Assembly (NCBI RefSeq): GCF_007786445.1
Contig: NZ_VNJI01000044.1
Coordinates: 1 to 63,738 of the forward strand
DNA length: 63,738 nucleotides
Direction of reading: 5' to 3'
DNA from: Paenibacillus cremeus
GTDB taxonomy: Bacteria > Bacillota > Bacilli > Paenibacillales > NBRC-103111
In this document: in pieces, positions 17,135-26,185 of the stretch
How positions within the stretch are numbered: the stretch's first letter is position 1
How the letters are laid out: the number at the start of each line of letters is the position of its first letter
Position numbers and translations under genes: made by a program
Notes under the pieces: model-generated
The model's database searches: none
What the model saw: only the letters and a program-made list of their open reading frames with translations
Told to the model about the DNA's origin: nothing

Positions 17135-17325
17135 TTTATGATAGTGGAGAAGGTGGAATTTGTAAATATATTTTTTTCAGTTAGTCTTGGAATGATGGCT
17201 TAGGTGGACAGTTAAGTAACCTTCTACATTGCTTTAATCCCTCAAGTCACCGCGTTAATTCCATGTGACTGTAGGGTCTTTTTACTGTCAATCATAATGA
17301 AAATACCTTTGTGCATGAAATCGTA

Positions 17326-18042
17326 TCATCTAGTCACAAGCTTCTTAAAGAAGCGGGTGCGTCTGACAAGCCTACTATGCTTTAGCCAGTAACGATCACG
17401 GACTTTCATTGAATGACTTTTTCGATTTTTTCTTCGGATGTAAACATAATTAAATCTATCTGTAGAATTGATTTTATAGCCCATAGCTCTACATGTTTTT
17501 AAGAAGCGTGCATCTTCTCCTAATGATACATTTGCAAATTTCACACGAGGGTAAACATTTCTTTTAAACATAATGGTTCCCCCGGCTACAAATCCGGCAA
17601 GCCGATCTCTTCGGTTTGGATAACGAATATACAAACAATTTCTTGATTCCAGATATACGAAAACAGAACTTTTCCATACTACATCCAAATTTTTTCCCTT
17701 TAAAATTCGCATCGATCTTCTTAAGTAATTCGGGGCATAGAAATCATCATCATCAAACTTCGCTATAAATTTGTATCTAGCCTTGCTAATGCCATAATTC
17801 AAACAGTTACCTAGCGAAGTTTTTTCAGGTAATCGACAAATGGTTACATTGCTTAAATATTTAGCTTTTTTTCGGTAAGGAGCCAGGCTGATATGATCTC
17901 GATTCACTATAATAATTAACTCTTTGCGGCGCTCAAGTTGGTTTAAAAAATTTTTAAATAGATTATTTAAAAACCTAGATTTATTCGTACATGTTATGAC
18001 AGAGACACCATTCTTAAACTTTTGTTTATTGTGTTTTCTCAA
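17326..18042 (-). CDS. Glycosyltransferase family 2, spore-associated type
   Basis: 238 aa from a likely TTG start at 18042 with AGAAGG upstream. GT-A fold features: GVSVITCTNKSRFLNNLFKNF near the start, ISKARYKFIAKFDDDDFYAPNYL with the metal-binding DDD motif, and GEDARFLKTCRAMG near the acceptor site. The basic C-terminus is like small spore-coat glycosyltransferases of Paenibacillus. The frame is open to 18258, but that extra part overlaps a relic SDR gene on the other strand and is not credible protein. Confidence 0.72.
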   Translation of the reverse strand: MRKHNKQKFKNGVSVITCTNKSRFLNNLFKNFLNQLERRKELIIIVNRDHISLAPYRKKAKYLSNVTICRLPEKTSLGNCLNYGISKARYKFIAKFDDDDFYAPNYLRRSMRILKGKNLDVVWKSSVFVYLESRNCLYIRYPNRRDRLAGFVAGGTIMFKRNVYPRVKFANVSLGEDARFLKTCRAMGYKINSTDRFNYVYIRRKNRKSHSMKVRDRYWLKHSRLVRRTRFFKKLVTR

Positions 18043-18099
18043 GGGTATCAACCTTCTTTCATTGAGAAAAAGCTGATACCATACTATGGAATGCTTATA

Positions 18100-18285
18100 A
18101 AAAAATTGCTGATTATTACCTGCCGTGAAACTGAAAATTTTCTCATGAATTTTCTGGAGGAAGATTGGGATTATGTGCTGAATGTGAACTTGAGGAAAGT
18201 ATGGCTGCTCAACCGGCAAACCGGAATGTACAGTGCTGAGGCAAAAGGGTATCATCAACGTGATATGATTCTCACCTAAATCTAA
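18100..18285 (+). pseudogene. Relic of a short-chain dehydrogenase/reductase
   Basis: NFLEEDWDYVLNVNLRKVWLLNRQTG matches the conserved helix region of SDR enzymes (usually W..V..VNLKGVF). The expected continuation (KGIIN) is found in another frame at about 18248, so a frameshift is present. Only about 60 codons remain. Confidence 0.6.
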
Positions 18286-18335
18286 TATTGTTTGGTCAAA
18301 GCATATGGGCTGCTGCCTAAGCAGGAACTTATTGA

Positions 18336-18406
18336 AACCATATCATGATATTGTCAAACTCATGATCCCTCTCCCTCGTCAAAGATAATGGGGGAGAGCA
18401 TTTTTT
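18336..18406 (+). promoter_or_regulatory. Mini-ORF plus terminator module (copy 1)
   Basis: TATTGT (18349-18354) is followed 7 bp later by ATG 18362, giving MIPLPRQR and TAA (to 18388). The ORF runs into the stem CTCTCCC / GGGAGAG (18369-18398) and a T tract (18401-18406). No ribosome site is seen, so translation would have to be leaderless. The same layout recurs at 43331-43395. It could be a leader attenuator or just a short terminated RNA. Confidence 0.45.
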
Positions 18407-18454
18407 ATTTTATTGGCTATGTTAATCCTTAATGTTGATATTCAGCCAAAAATA

Positions 18455-18487
18455 AACCGCCCTGTAATGTGAAGGGTGGTTTATTAT
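18455..18487. terminator. Hairpin AATAAACC..GGTTTATT
   Basis: A 12-bp stem around AATAAACCgCCCT and AGGGtGGTTTATT with one mismatch. There is no long T tract. It lies between the SDR relic and the nickel/cobalt transporter and may isolate the latter's promoter. Confidence 0.45.
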
Positions 18488-18560
18488 GCTATCGTACCCG
18501 TCGGAAAGACCATTATTTTCACCTTAGAGTTTATTAATAATTTCATCCTACGACAAAAAA

Positions 18561-18595
18561 TGTGTTACAAAATCCCCAATACGTGTTACTATATA
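18561..18595 (+). promoter_or_regulatory. Promoter region of the nickel/cobalt transporter
   Basis: TGTGTTAC (18561) and CGTGTTAC (18582) are direct repeats 21 bp apart; GTTACA at 18564 and TACTAT at 18587 are spaced 17 bp and could be -35 and -10. The repeats may bind a metal-sensing regulator; this is inference. Confidence 0.4.
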
Positions 18596-18639
18596 TCTGG
18601 AAATATTATCTGCTTAATCAATGAGAGAGGAAGACAGCT

Positions 18640-19665
18640 GTGGGACAAAAATTGAAAAGTTATTATCGTTGGAAAGGATATGCGGTAGTCGTTGTCTTAT
18701 TACATATTGTTGGTATTGCATTTTTACTATTATCTGTTGGTAATCATCCAGCTCTCATGGGATTAGGGTTTATCGCTTATACCTTGGGCTTACGGCATGC
18801 TTTCGACGCTGACCATATTGCAGCCATTGACAATACCGTTCGCAAACTCGTTCAACAGGATAAAAATCCAGTTGGGGTAGGGTTCTTCTTTTCTTTAGGA
18901 CATTCATCCGTTGTATGTTGTATGGCTATTGTAACTGCATTTGCTGCGAAATGGGCAGAAACCAATATGCCCGAACTACAGGAGATTGGGGGAATTATTG
19001 GAGCTTCGGTTTCTGGTGTTTTCTTAGTTCTAATTGGGGTTTTAAACCTATTTATCCTCAAGAACATTTATCAAGTATTTTTAAAGATGCGTCAAAAATC
19101 ATTTAACGAAAACAAACTTGAAGAATTGCTTCATTCCCGTGGGTTAATGTCACGTTTGCTAAATCCACTCTTCAAATTTGTCGCCAAAAGCTGGCATGTA
19201 TACCCCATTGGATTTCTTTTTGGATTAGGATTTGATACTGCTAGTGAGGTTGCATTAATGGCTATCTCTGCTGGTGCAGCAAATAGTTCTATTCCTTTAA
19301 TGGGGATCCTAGCGCTGCCTATTCTGTTCGCTGCAGGCATGAGTTTATTAGACACTGCCGATGGTATATTCATGACTACAGCCTACCGCTGGGCATTCCG
19401 TACACCTATTCGGAAAGTTTATTATAATCTAACGATTACAGCTTTATCCGTTGTGGCTGCCTTGGTTATTGGTATCATTGAACTGTTGCAGGTACTTACG
19501 CCTAAGATCGGCTTAACGGGGGTTTTCTGGGAGTGGATTGAAGATTTAGACTTCGGTAGTCTTGGTTATATTTTGGTTGCAGTATTTGTCTTGTCATGGG
19601 CTATCTCATTTGGAATTTGGAAATTCATGAAAATTGAAGAACGATGGGTACGAAATGAAACATAA
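18640..19665 (+). CDS. NiCoT-family nickel/cobalt transporter
   Basis: 341 aa from GTG 18640 with GAGAGGAAG upstream. Eight membrane segments. The NiCoT signature RHAFDADHIAAIDNTVR (about 49-65) in helix II and LGFDTASEVAL (about 195-205) are complete, including the His and Asp residues that bind Ni2+ or Co2+ in HoxN and NixA. Single gene; which metal it prefers cannot be told. Confidence 0.9.
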   Translation: MGQKLKSYYRWKGYAVVVVLLHIVGIAFLLLSVGNHPALMGLGFIAYTLGLRHAFDADHIAAIDNTVRKLVQQDKNPVGVGFFFSLGHSSVVCCMAIVTAFAAKWAETNMPELQEIGGIIGASVSGVFLVLIGVLNLFILKNIYQVFLKMRQKSFNENKLEELLHSRGLMSRLLNPLFKFVAKSWHVYPIGFLFGLGFDTASEVALMAISAGAANSSIPLMGILALPILFAAGMSLLDTADGIFMTTAYRWAFRTPIRKVYYNLTITALSVVAALVIGIIELLQVLTPKIGLTGVFWEWIEDLDFGSLGYILVAVFVLSWAISFGIWKFMKIEERWVRNET

Positions 19666-19725
19666 TAATAGTTATAAGCGCTGTATTTGTTAACTCCGTT
19701 GCGCAATCCTGCCCGATCGTATAGC

Positions 19726-20769
19726 TCAACAGTAAGCCATCCGTCGCAATCTGGCGTTCGTATCATTCACAGAAAACAGGCACGAAGACACCAACATGTT
19801 CTTCTTATTCGACGTTGTGTTCTCATAGTCCTTGCTGTCGAGGTAGCGGAACCATGCCAAATAATGATCCAAATACTTGGTTGCAACTCCATTGAAGCGA
19901 TCCATCCATTTTTTCAGACGGCTATGGTAACTGTTGACGTTCTGGATATGGTAAACGCCTTTGACGCGTAGTTTTCCATCAGATTTGAATCGGTAATGCG
20001 CCAATCCTCTTTGGTTAGCATATGAACTGAACGCACGCCAGGAATCCGTACAAAGCACGTTGGAGTTCAACAGGTGAGAGCCGATTGCTTCATCCAGCTT
20101 CGTTGTACGGATGCGCCCGCGCCCAAGAACGCCCGAGAAGGTCATTTTCTGACGGTCACGAGCGACCAGCACACAAACTTGGTCGTTGCTGATACCACGG
20201 TGCTTAGCTTTACCGCCGCGTTTACGAGGCTTGCGTTCGGTAATATTTCGCCTGCCCTTTTCCGAATACAGGAAATAGGTCTCGTCCATTTCGACAATAC
20301 CTTGGAATGCTTCGGTTGGAATCTGTTTCAGGGCAGCGAGAATCTTATGTCGCCAGTAAAACAGGGTCACAAACGAGACCTCTTCGTACATCAGTTCGGC
20401 GCATTTGCGTAGCGAAAAACCCTCAATCATGAGTTCGATAAATCGAACCCACAGATGAGGTCGCCGTGTCCGTTGGAGAGGGCTGTTCGTAAGGTCATTG
20501 AATGTTTGAAAGCATATTTTGCAACGATAACGCTGGCGCTTAACCGCGCCCGATCGTGTTTTAATGACGTACTTTCCGAAGCGCACGACGGCTCTGTTAT
20601 GGCAATGCGGGCAGACCAGTCCCTCTCTATGCTTTTGCTCTTGGATTTCATCAATTACTCGTATGGGTGCCGCACCACCGTTGGTTTCTGACTGCAAAAA
20701 GAGAATAAGCTGTTGCTTATCCTTATTGTCCAATCCCTTAGCAAGTTTAATCAGTTCCTTCAAATCCAT
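19726..20769 (-). mobile_element. IS1595-family (ISXO2-like) transposase
   Basis: 347 aa, apparently intact. The N-terminal zinc ribbon CPHCHNRAVVRFG ... CKICFQTFN (about 53-90) is followed by the DDE domain with VEMDETYFLYSEKGRR (about 164-179), LCTDSWRAF and YHIQNVNSYHSRLKKWM (about 271-287). The inverted repeat GGTAATCAT ... ATGATTACC (20772-20801) stands before the gene. The outer ends of the element could not be fixed by eye. Confidence 0.85.
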
Positions 20770-20993
20770 AAGGTAATCATCTCCGAGCTATATGATTACC
20801 CTAATTATAGAACAAATGTTCGAAAACTTCAAATAGCAACATTAAGATTTAACATAGCCATTTTATTAATAGCGATAGACGTTTCGTGGCAAAAACGAGG
20901 AATGTGAGTGTTGTTGATTGAGAAAAGTCAAGTATACGAACTATCATTAAAGAAGATTTTAAGTGACAGAACCATCTTTTTTCTATCGTTTTT

Positions 20994-21026
20994 CTCATCA
21001 TTTATTCATTTAGCGCATGTTTAGTG
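20994..21026 (+). promoter_or_regulatory. TCTCAT-box promoter of dedA
   Basis: TCTCAT (20994-20999), ATTCAT (21005-21010) 11 bp on, a 10-bp gap and TTTAGT (21021-21026). Start codon 47 bp after the -10 start. Same geometry as at 761. Confidence 0.65.
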
Positions 21027-21067
21027 GTAGCGTGTGAACAAGGAATAAATGAAAAGGATGTTGACGG

Positions 21068-21655
21068 ATGGTACAACAATTGTTGCAGTCGATTGTGTCA
21101 CTTGGTTATTTCGGCGTTATTTTAGGTTTAGCAATTGAAGTCATTCCTAGCGAGATTGTTCTTGCTTATACCGGGTTTATGGTCTTTGAGGGTCATCTCG
21201 GCTTCTGGGGGGCCGTCGCGGCTGGGACGATAGGTGGACTTGTGGCACAGGGTATCGTATACGTAATTGGCCGCTATGGCGGAAGACCGTTTTTTATGAA
21301 ATATGGAAAGTTTATCTTTATTAAACAGACCCACATTCACCAAGCCGATCGATGGTTTGATCGCTATGGCTCTTCTGTTGTATTTTTTGCGCGTTTTATT
21401 CCGATTGTGCGCCATGCGATCTCCATTCCAGCTGGCATCACGAAGATGAACATATGGAAATTCAGCATTTACACGCTAGCTGCAACCTTACCTTGGTCTA
21501 TCATATTTATTAAAATTGGCACGCAATTGGGAGCGAATTGGGATCATGTAAAAAATCAATCGCATACCCAACTGTTCGTGGCAGTAGGCTTTTCTGGTTT
21601 ACTGATTGTATTTATGCTCCATAAGCTCATTGCTAACAAAAAGAATAGAGCATAA
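21068..21655 (+). CDS. DedA/SNARE-associated family membrane protein
   Basis: 195 aa with five hydrophobic segments. Motifs: EVIPSEIVLAYTGF near the start, GRYGGRPFFMKYGK, and FFARFIPIVRHAISIPAGITKM (about 111-132), the F.RFIP..R....AG signature. DedA-family proteins include undecaprenyl-phosphate (UptA/PopT-type) and other lipid flippases. The TCTCAT-box promoter links it with uppP and the exporter. A broken paralogue is at 49985. Confidence 0.87.
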   Translation: MVQQLLQSIVSLGYFGVILGLAIEVIPSEIVLAYTGFMVFEGHLGFWGAVAAGTIGGLVAQGIVYVIGRYGGRPFFMKYGKFIFIKQTHIHQADRWFDRYGSSVVFFARFIPIVRHAISIPAGITKMNIWKFSIYTLAATLPWSIIFIKIGTQLGANWDHVKNQSHTQLFVAVGFSGLLIVFMLHKLIANKKNRA

Positions 21656-21949
21656 ATCATTATGCTCACGCTGATTCGCCGAGTAAAAACGCAGAAAAGC
21701 GTTATGCACGGCAGGCCGGTGCCAAATGAGTGCTGTTTTATTTGAGTTGTCATGAAGATTAAATTTTATTCTTGGAAGGAAATACTACTATTTTCTTATA
21801 CAAATTCCTTAAATCCAGCTCCAAGTGGATCAGCGAATCGCAAAAATCTGATTTGTTTGGAAGGAAGCGAAACCATTGATTTTGGAAAATATAATAAATA
21901 ATTAATGGCACGCCTAGATTTCAATCGTTAGGATAAGGGACGTTATCGG

Positions 21950-22624
21950 ATGAAACGCATTTTACTGATTGAAGATGAGAAAAATCTGGCTTTGTTTATC
22001 GAGTTGGAATTAAAGCATGAATCGTTCGCTGTAACCAAAGCGTTTGACGGATTATCGGGATTAAAGCTGGCATTGGAGCAAGATTGGGATCTGATTCTGC
22101 TGGACATTATGCTGCCAGAGCTGAACGGCATAGAAGTGTGCCGACGAATTCGTGCGGTGAAGCCGACTCCGATCATGATGCTTACTGCCAGGGACAGCAC
22201 CCAAGATCGGGTGTCCGGTCTAGACAGCGGCGCGGATGATTATATTCCTAAGCCCTTCGCCATTGAGGAATTAATGGCTCGGATGCGCTCGTTGTTTCGT
22301 CGGTTGGAGATGCCAATCGACGCTGATCGAGAAATCATCACCCACCGCGACCTTTATCTGAATCTCGTTGCGCATATCGTTACCCGATATGGGGAAGTGA
22401 TTGAGCTTACGAAGCGAGAGTTTGCTATGCTGGCTGTCTTTATGCAAAATCCAAACATTGTGCTTTCGCGGGACGTGTTGCTCGAAAAAATCTGGGGCTA
22501 CGATACCGAAGTAGAGACAAATGTGGTGGATGTGTATGTGCGATATTTGCGAAATAAGCTGGACGAGCCCAATCAAGAGAGCTTGATCCAGACGGTTCGC
22601 GGGATAGGATATGTGATGCGATGA
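21950..22624 (+). CDS. OmpR-family response regulator
   Basis: 224 aa. Receiver with EDEK, phospho-Asp in LLDIMLP and Lys in PKPF; winged helix with EVETNVVDVYVRYLRNKLDEPN. It overlaps the kinase start by 4 bp (ATGATG). Its kinase is broken, so it may be unphosphorylated or driven by another kinase. Confidence 0.9.
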   Translation: MKRILLIEDEKNLALFIELELKHESFAVTKAFDGLSGLKLALEQDWDLILLDIMLPELNGIEVCRRIRAVKPTPIMMLTARDSTQDRVSGLDSGADDYIPKPFAIEELMARMRSLFRRLEMPIDADREIITHRDLYLNLVAHIVTRYGEVIELTKREFAMLAVFMQNPNIVLSRDVLLEKIWGYDTEVETNVVDVYVRYLRNKLDEPNQESLIQTVRGIGYVMR

Positions 22625-24041
22625 TGGATCGTCTGCGTACCGCCATCCCCAGGCTTCCGATAAAATGGAGAATCGTACTGATGTCCACTGTCATCCTGTG
22701 CCTGTTGTTCATGCTGTACAATGTTGTTCAGTTCGTAACGATCGGACGTTGGCTGACGAATCAAGAGAAGATCTCTATGCAGCGAACCATGGCTCAGATT
22801 GATAATTACTTTCAAGAGAAAAATTCAGTCGATGATCCCAACCTGTTTCAAAAAAGCCAAGGTTACGTGGAAAAATTGATCGAGAAGAAGCAGCTCATTC
22901 GTGTCCTAGATCAGAGTGGCACACCTGTACTTACCGTATCCAACCACTTACCTGAAGATTGGGTACATCCCGAATCGGCTCAGCGGCTACAGCAAATAAC
23001 GTCCGGCACGACAACGAGCATTTACTGATTTTGAGGGCACCGATTACGACCAATCATTCTCAAGGTACGATCGAGATCATAAATAATATGGAGACGCTGG
23101 ACCATATCTCCAACCTCATTCTTATTGTTATGATCGTGGCAGGGATTGGCTCGGTTTTTCTAAGTGGATTGGGAGGACTTGTGTTGTCTAAGCAATTGCT
23201 GACTCCCATTCAGTCCTTGGCCGAAACGATCCAGAACATCAAGACCAGAGGATTGCACGAGCGTGTTCGGCCCATGAATAACAACGATGAGCTCTCCCGG
23301 CTGGCTCAGCATTTTAATGACATGATGGATCAGCTGGAGGCTGCATTCCAGCAGCAGAAGCAATTTGTCGAAGACGCATCGCATGAACTGAGAACGCCGC
23401 TAACGATTATGAAAGGGCATCTGTCTTTATTACAGCGATGGGGAAAAGACGATCCTCTGGTGCTGAATATCTCGCTGGAGGCGGCGTTACAGGAATTTAA
23501 GCGGATGGAGGGCATTGTTCAAGAACTTCTGGAGCTTACTCGTGCGGAAAACCAGTCCTCAACCGCCCTAAGAGAGAGTGTTGCACTGAGGTCTTTTATC
23601 CAATATACTTTGAACCGTTTTGCAGCTGCACACCCCAGTCTGCAGGTATAGTCAGAGCTGAATTTCATAGATGCGGATACGATTGTCGTGGTACCGCATC
23701 AGCTAGAGCAGATCTTACTTATTTTGCTCGACAATGCTATGAAATACTCCAACGAAAGATATATCATTAAAGTTGAAGGGACGACTCGTGAGAAGTTCGT
23801 CGAACTAAAAGTCATTGATTTTGGAATAGGGATTCCCGAAAAAGATTTGCCTTATGTATTTGACCGCTTCTATCGTGTGGATAAAGCCAGAAGCCGTCTG
23901 CAGGGAGGGACAGGGCTGGGACTCGCGATCGCCAAGCGCTTGGCGGAGTGTAATCTAGGTCAAATTTCAATCACTAGCAAAGAAAATGAGGGAACGACAG
24001 TAACGGTTCGATTTCCTTTAGCAGAAAAGAGAGTCCCGTAA
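22621..24041 (+). pseudogene. Sensor histidine kinase, broken by a frameshift and an amber stop
   Basis: The three pieces together give a complete kinase of about 470 residues. Frame 1 runs to 23028, but from about 23005 the true continuation (DNEHLLILRAPIT) is in the next frame. That frame has HAMP, the H-box DASHELRTPLTIM, and then TAG at 23649-23651, after which the same frame goes on with SELNFIDADTIVVVPHQLEQILLILLDNAMKYS and GGTGLGLAI. With two lesions it is a pseudogene unless the sequence has errors. Partner of the regulator at 21950. Confidence 0.88.
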
Positions 24042-24129
24042 CCTAAAATTAATATTACCGGAGCTGGGTGTTACTCAAAGCTTAAAGAGTCCTTAGCAGT
24101 GATTCTTAACGGAGTTTTTCTCTAAATAA

Positions 24130-24172
24130 AACACCGATGATCCGCTACAAAATGTAGTGGGTCATCGGTGTT
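24130..24172. terminator. Hairpin terminator between convergent two-component loci
   Basis: AACACCGATGA ... TCATCGGTGTT with further pairing CTACA/TGTAG inside. T-rich runs follow on both strands, stronger on minus. It separates the broken kinase (plus) and the His-less kinase (minus). Confidence 0.75.
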
Positions 24173-24339
24173 CGTATTTCTAAATGTAGAATAACCAAAT
24201 GAATAAATATCATTTGTCAACAGTCCCCTTATTAGATGGTCTTTTAGCTCCTTTAGTAAGAAAGTACACTGCTTTGGGTATTATAGGCGCCACGGCTTCC
24301 GCCGAGCCTTTCGATGATGCTGTTCACAATGGACACCTG

Positions 24340-25353
24340 TTATTTTACGTCCACGACAGTCGCTGTAAACTCATATGATGGCAAGTAGATCCGGAATGTC
24401 GTGCCTTTCTCAATCGTGCTTTCTACGGTTATGAAGCCTTGATGTGCTTCTACGAACTCCTTGGCAATGGCAAGTCCAAGACCGGTTCCGCCCGTATCCC
24501 GATTTCTCGCATCTTCGACGCGATAAAACCTCCGAAACAAGCTGGTCAAATGTTCGGGGGCGATGCCGATTCCCGAATCTTCGATGCTAACGCAAACGTA
24601 GTGGGTATCTACATCATCACTCTTTTTGTAATCACCAAGTTCAATCCGAATTTTTCCGCCATCGCCTGTATATTGGATCGCGTTGTTCAAGACATTCATC
24701 AAAACTTGCTTCATTCGGTTACGGTCTACGCTGACTGTCGTTTTAGTAAGCGTCGTTTGAACCGTTGTCTCAATCCGCTTGCCGTCCAGTTCATATTGAT
24801 AAATATTTACAATCCCTTCGACAAGATCAAGTAGGTTCACGGGTTCTTTGTCAAGCGAAAGTTTTCCAGCGTCAGCCATTGATAATAAATGAAGCTCATT
24901 CACCAATTTTGCCAGTCGCATGACCTCATCCTGCATCGGCAATAGCATCTCGGGAGGGATGGGTTTGCCGTTCTCTTGGAAAAGCTCTAACTGACCTGAA
25001 ATAATGGCGAGAGGCGTTCTTATACTGTATTCGTCATTGCTTGCTAATTGCATGGACACAGAGAAATCATTGACAGTAAAGCGTTTGATGGCATCCGTAA
25101 TCTGATGTAGCGGTTTCGTCAATTTTTGGGACAGCCAAACCCCAATCAACAGCATTACCAGGATGGATATTAATACTCCTTTGAGTTGGGCCCATAATAA
25201 AGATTGATGAAAATGTTTCTGGGAAACTTGAATAACATCCGCATACCGCTCAAGCAGGTTAGCTAGGTATACTTGGGAAATTACCATGAATAAGAAGCCG
25301 GTGAAAATGACCAGTGCCGTCATCGCAATAAATAGTTTCGCCCTAACACTCAT
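24340..25353 (-). CDS. Sensor histidine kinase lacking the phospho-acceptor histidine
   Basis: 337 aa. Membrane helices at about 7-29 and 58-75 and a HAMP region with KPLHQITDAIKRF. After MQLASNDEY (about residue 109) the protein jumps to SIRTPLAIISGQLELF: about 30 codons, covering the end of HAMP, the coiled coil and the ASHEL part of the H-box, are absent in frame. The ATPase boxes (LNNAIQYTGDGG, EDSGIGIAP, GGTGLGLAI) are complete. It should not autophosphorylate; it could still act as a phosphatase or be inactive. Overlaps the regulator gene by 4 bp. Confidence 0.85.
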   Translation of the reverse strand: MSVRAKLFIAMTALVIFTGFLFMVISQVYLANLLERYADVIQVSQKHFHQSLLWAQLKGVLISILVMLLIGVWLSQKLTKPLHQITDAIKRFTVNDFSVSMQLASNDEYSIRTPLAIISGQLELFQENGKPIPPEMLLPMQDEVMRLAKLVNELHLLSMADAGKLSLDKEPVNLLDLVEGIVNIYQYELDGKRIETTVQTTLTKTTVSVDRNRMKQVLMNVLNNAIQYTGDGGKIRIELGDYKKSDDVDTHYVCVSIEDSGIGIAPEHLTSLFRRFYRVEDARNRDTGGTGLGLAIAKEFVEAHQGFITVESTIEKGTTFRIYLPSYEFTATVVDVK

Positions 25354-26042
25354 TTCTGATCACCGAACCGATAGCCAAAGCCGTACACCGTCTGGATGAA
25401 TACTGGTTCCGAAGGGTTGTCCTCGATTTTTTTGCGCAAATTTCGGATATGGGCATCTACGGTGCGTTCGTAATTTTGAAAATCGTCATCCATGGCTACC
25501 CGCAGAAGCTGCAGACGGCTGAATACAACGCCTGGTTTTTTGCAAAGCGTAATTAGCATTTTATTCTCCGTTGGGGTGAGCGATATTTCCGTATCATTTT
25601 TCCATACCAAACATTTTTCTTCGGAAATGGTAAATGGTCCCCGAATCAGGTCCGATTCCTGGACGAATTGAAAGCTCACATTCATTCGCCTCAGCAGGGA
25701 ACGAATACGGGCGGCAAGCTCGCGCAGGCTGAAAGGCTTGGCCAAATAATCGTCAGCCCCAACTTCGAGCCCAACAACGCGGTCGGTTTCCTCTGTTTTT
25801 GCGGTCACCATAATAATGCCCACAGGTCCCATCCGCCGAAGTTCACGGCAAACGTCAATGCCTGACATTCCAGGAAGCATCCAATCCAGAATAACGACAG
25901 AGGGGTTCTGGGTTCTAGCCAAATCCAATGCGTGATTGCCGTTTTGAGCCGTTATGGTTTTGAAACCTTCTCTATTTAGGTAATTCTCCATCACTTCAAG
26001 CAATTTCAGTTCATCGTCTACAAGTAGTAGGGTCGGTTCCAT
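25350..26042 (-). CDS. OmpR-family response regulator
   Basis: 230 aa. Receiver with DDELK, phospho-Asp in ILDWMLP and Lys in AKPF; winged helix at about 130-225 with NYERTVDAHIRNLRKKIEDNPSEPVFIQTVYGFGYRF. First gene of a pair with the His-less kinase and divergent from the multicopper oxidase, which it may control. TATAAT lies about 20 bp upstream. Confidence 0.9.
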   Translation of the reverse strand: MEPTLLLVDDELKLLEVMENYLNREGFKTITAQNGNHALDLARTQNPSVVILDWMLPGMSGIDVCRELRRMGPVGIIMVTAKTEETDRVVGLEVGADDYLAKPFSLRELAARIRSLLRRMNVSFQFVQESDLIRGPFTISEEKCLVWKNDTEISLTPTENKMLITLCKKPGVVFSRLQLLRVAMDDDFQNYERTVDAHIRNLRKKIEDNPSEPVFIQTVYGFGYRFGDQK

Positions 26043-26116
26043 TTGCAGCCCCCTTTCTACCGTATTATACCTTGTTTTCGCTTGAGCATATAAACTTCAA
26101 CGAACAAACGGAAGTT

Positions 26117-26149
26117 TTTCACAAGTTCTCAACAATTGCCTGCTAAAAT
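26117..26149 (+). promoter_or_regulatory. TCTCAT-box-like promoter of the multicopper oxidase
   Basis: TTTCAC (26117-26122) and TCTCAA (26127-26132) are 10 bp apart, one base less than elsewhere; the -10 TAAAAT (26144-26149) keeps the 27-bp distance from the first hexamer. Start codon 42 bp after the -10 start. Confidence 0.5.
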
Positions 26150-26185
26150 GTGTATGTATGCAGACAAGAGCGGAGGAATGAAGCT

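Noticed and set aside
18141..18173. Additional TCTCAT box in the SDR relic (TCTCATGAATTTTCTGG)
   Set aside because: The second hexamer and the -10 do not fit the spacing, and the sequence is explained by the coding relic.
17326..18258. GT2 protein with an 85-residue N-terminal extension
   Set aside because: The extension is antisense to an SDR relic and lacks GT2 features; the TTG at 18042 with AGAAGG is the more likely start.
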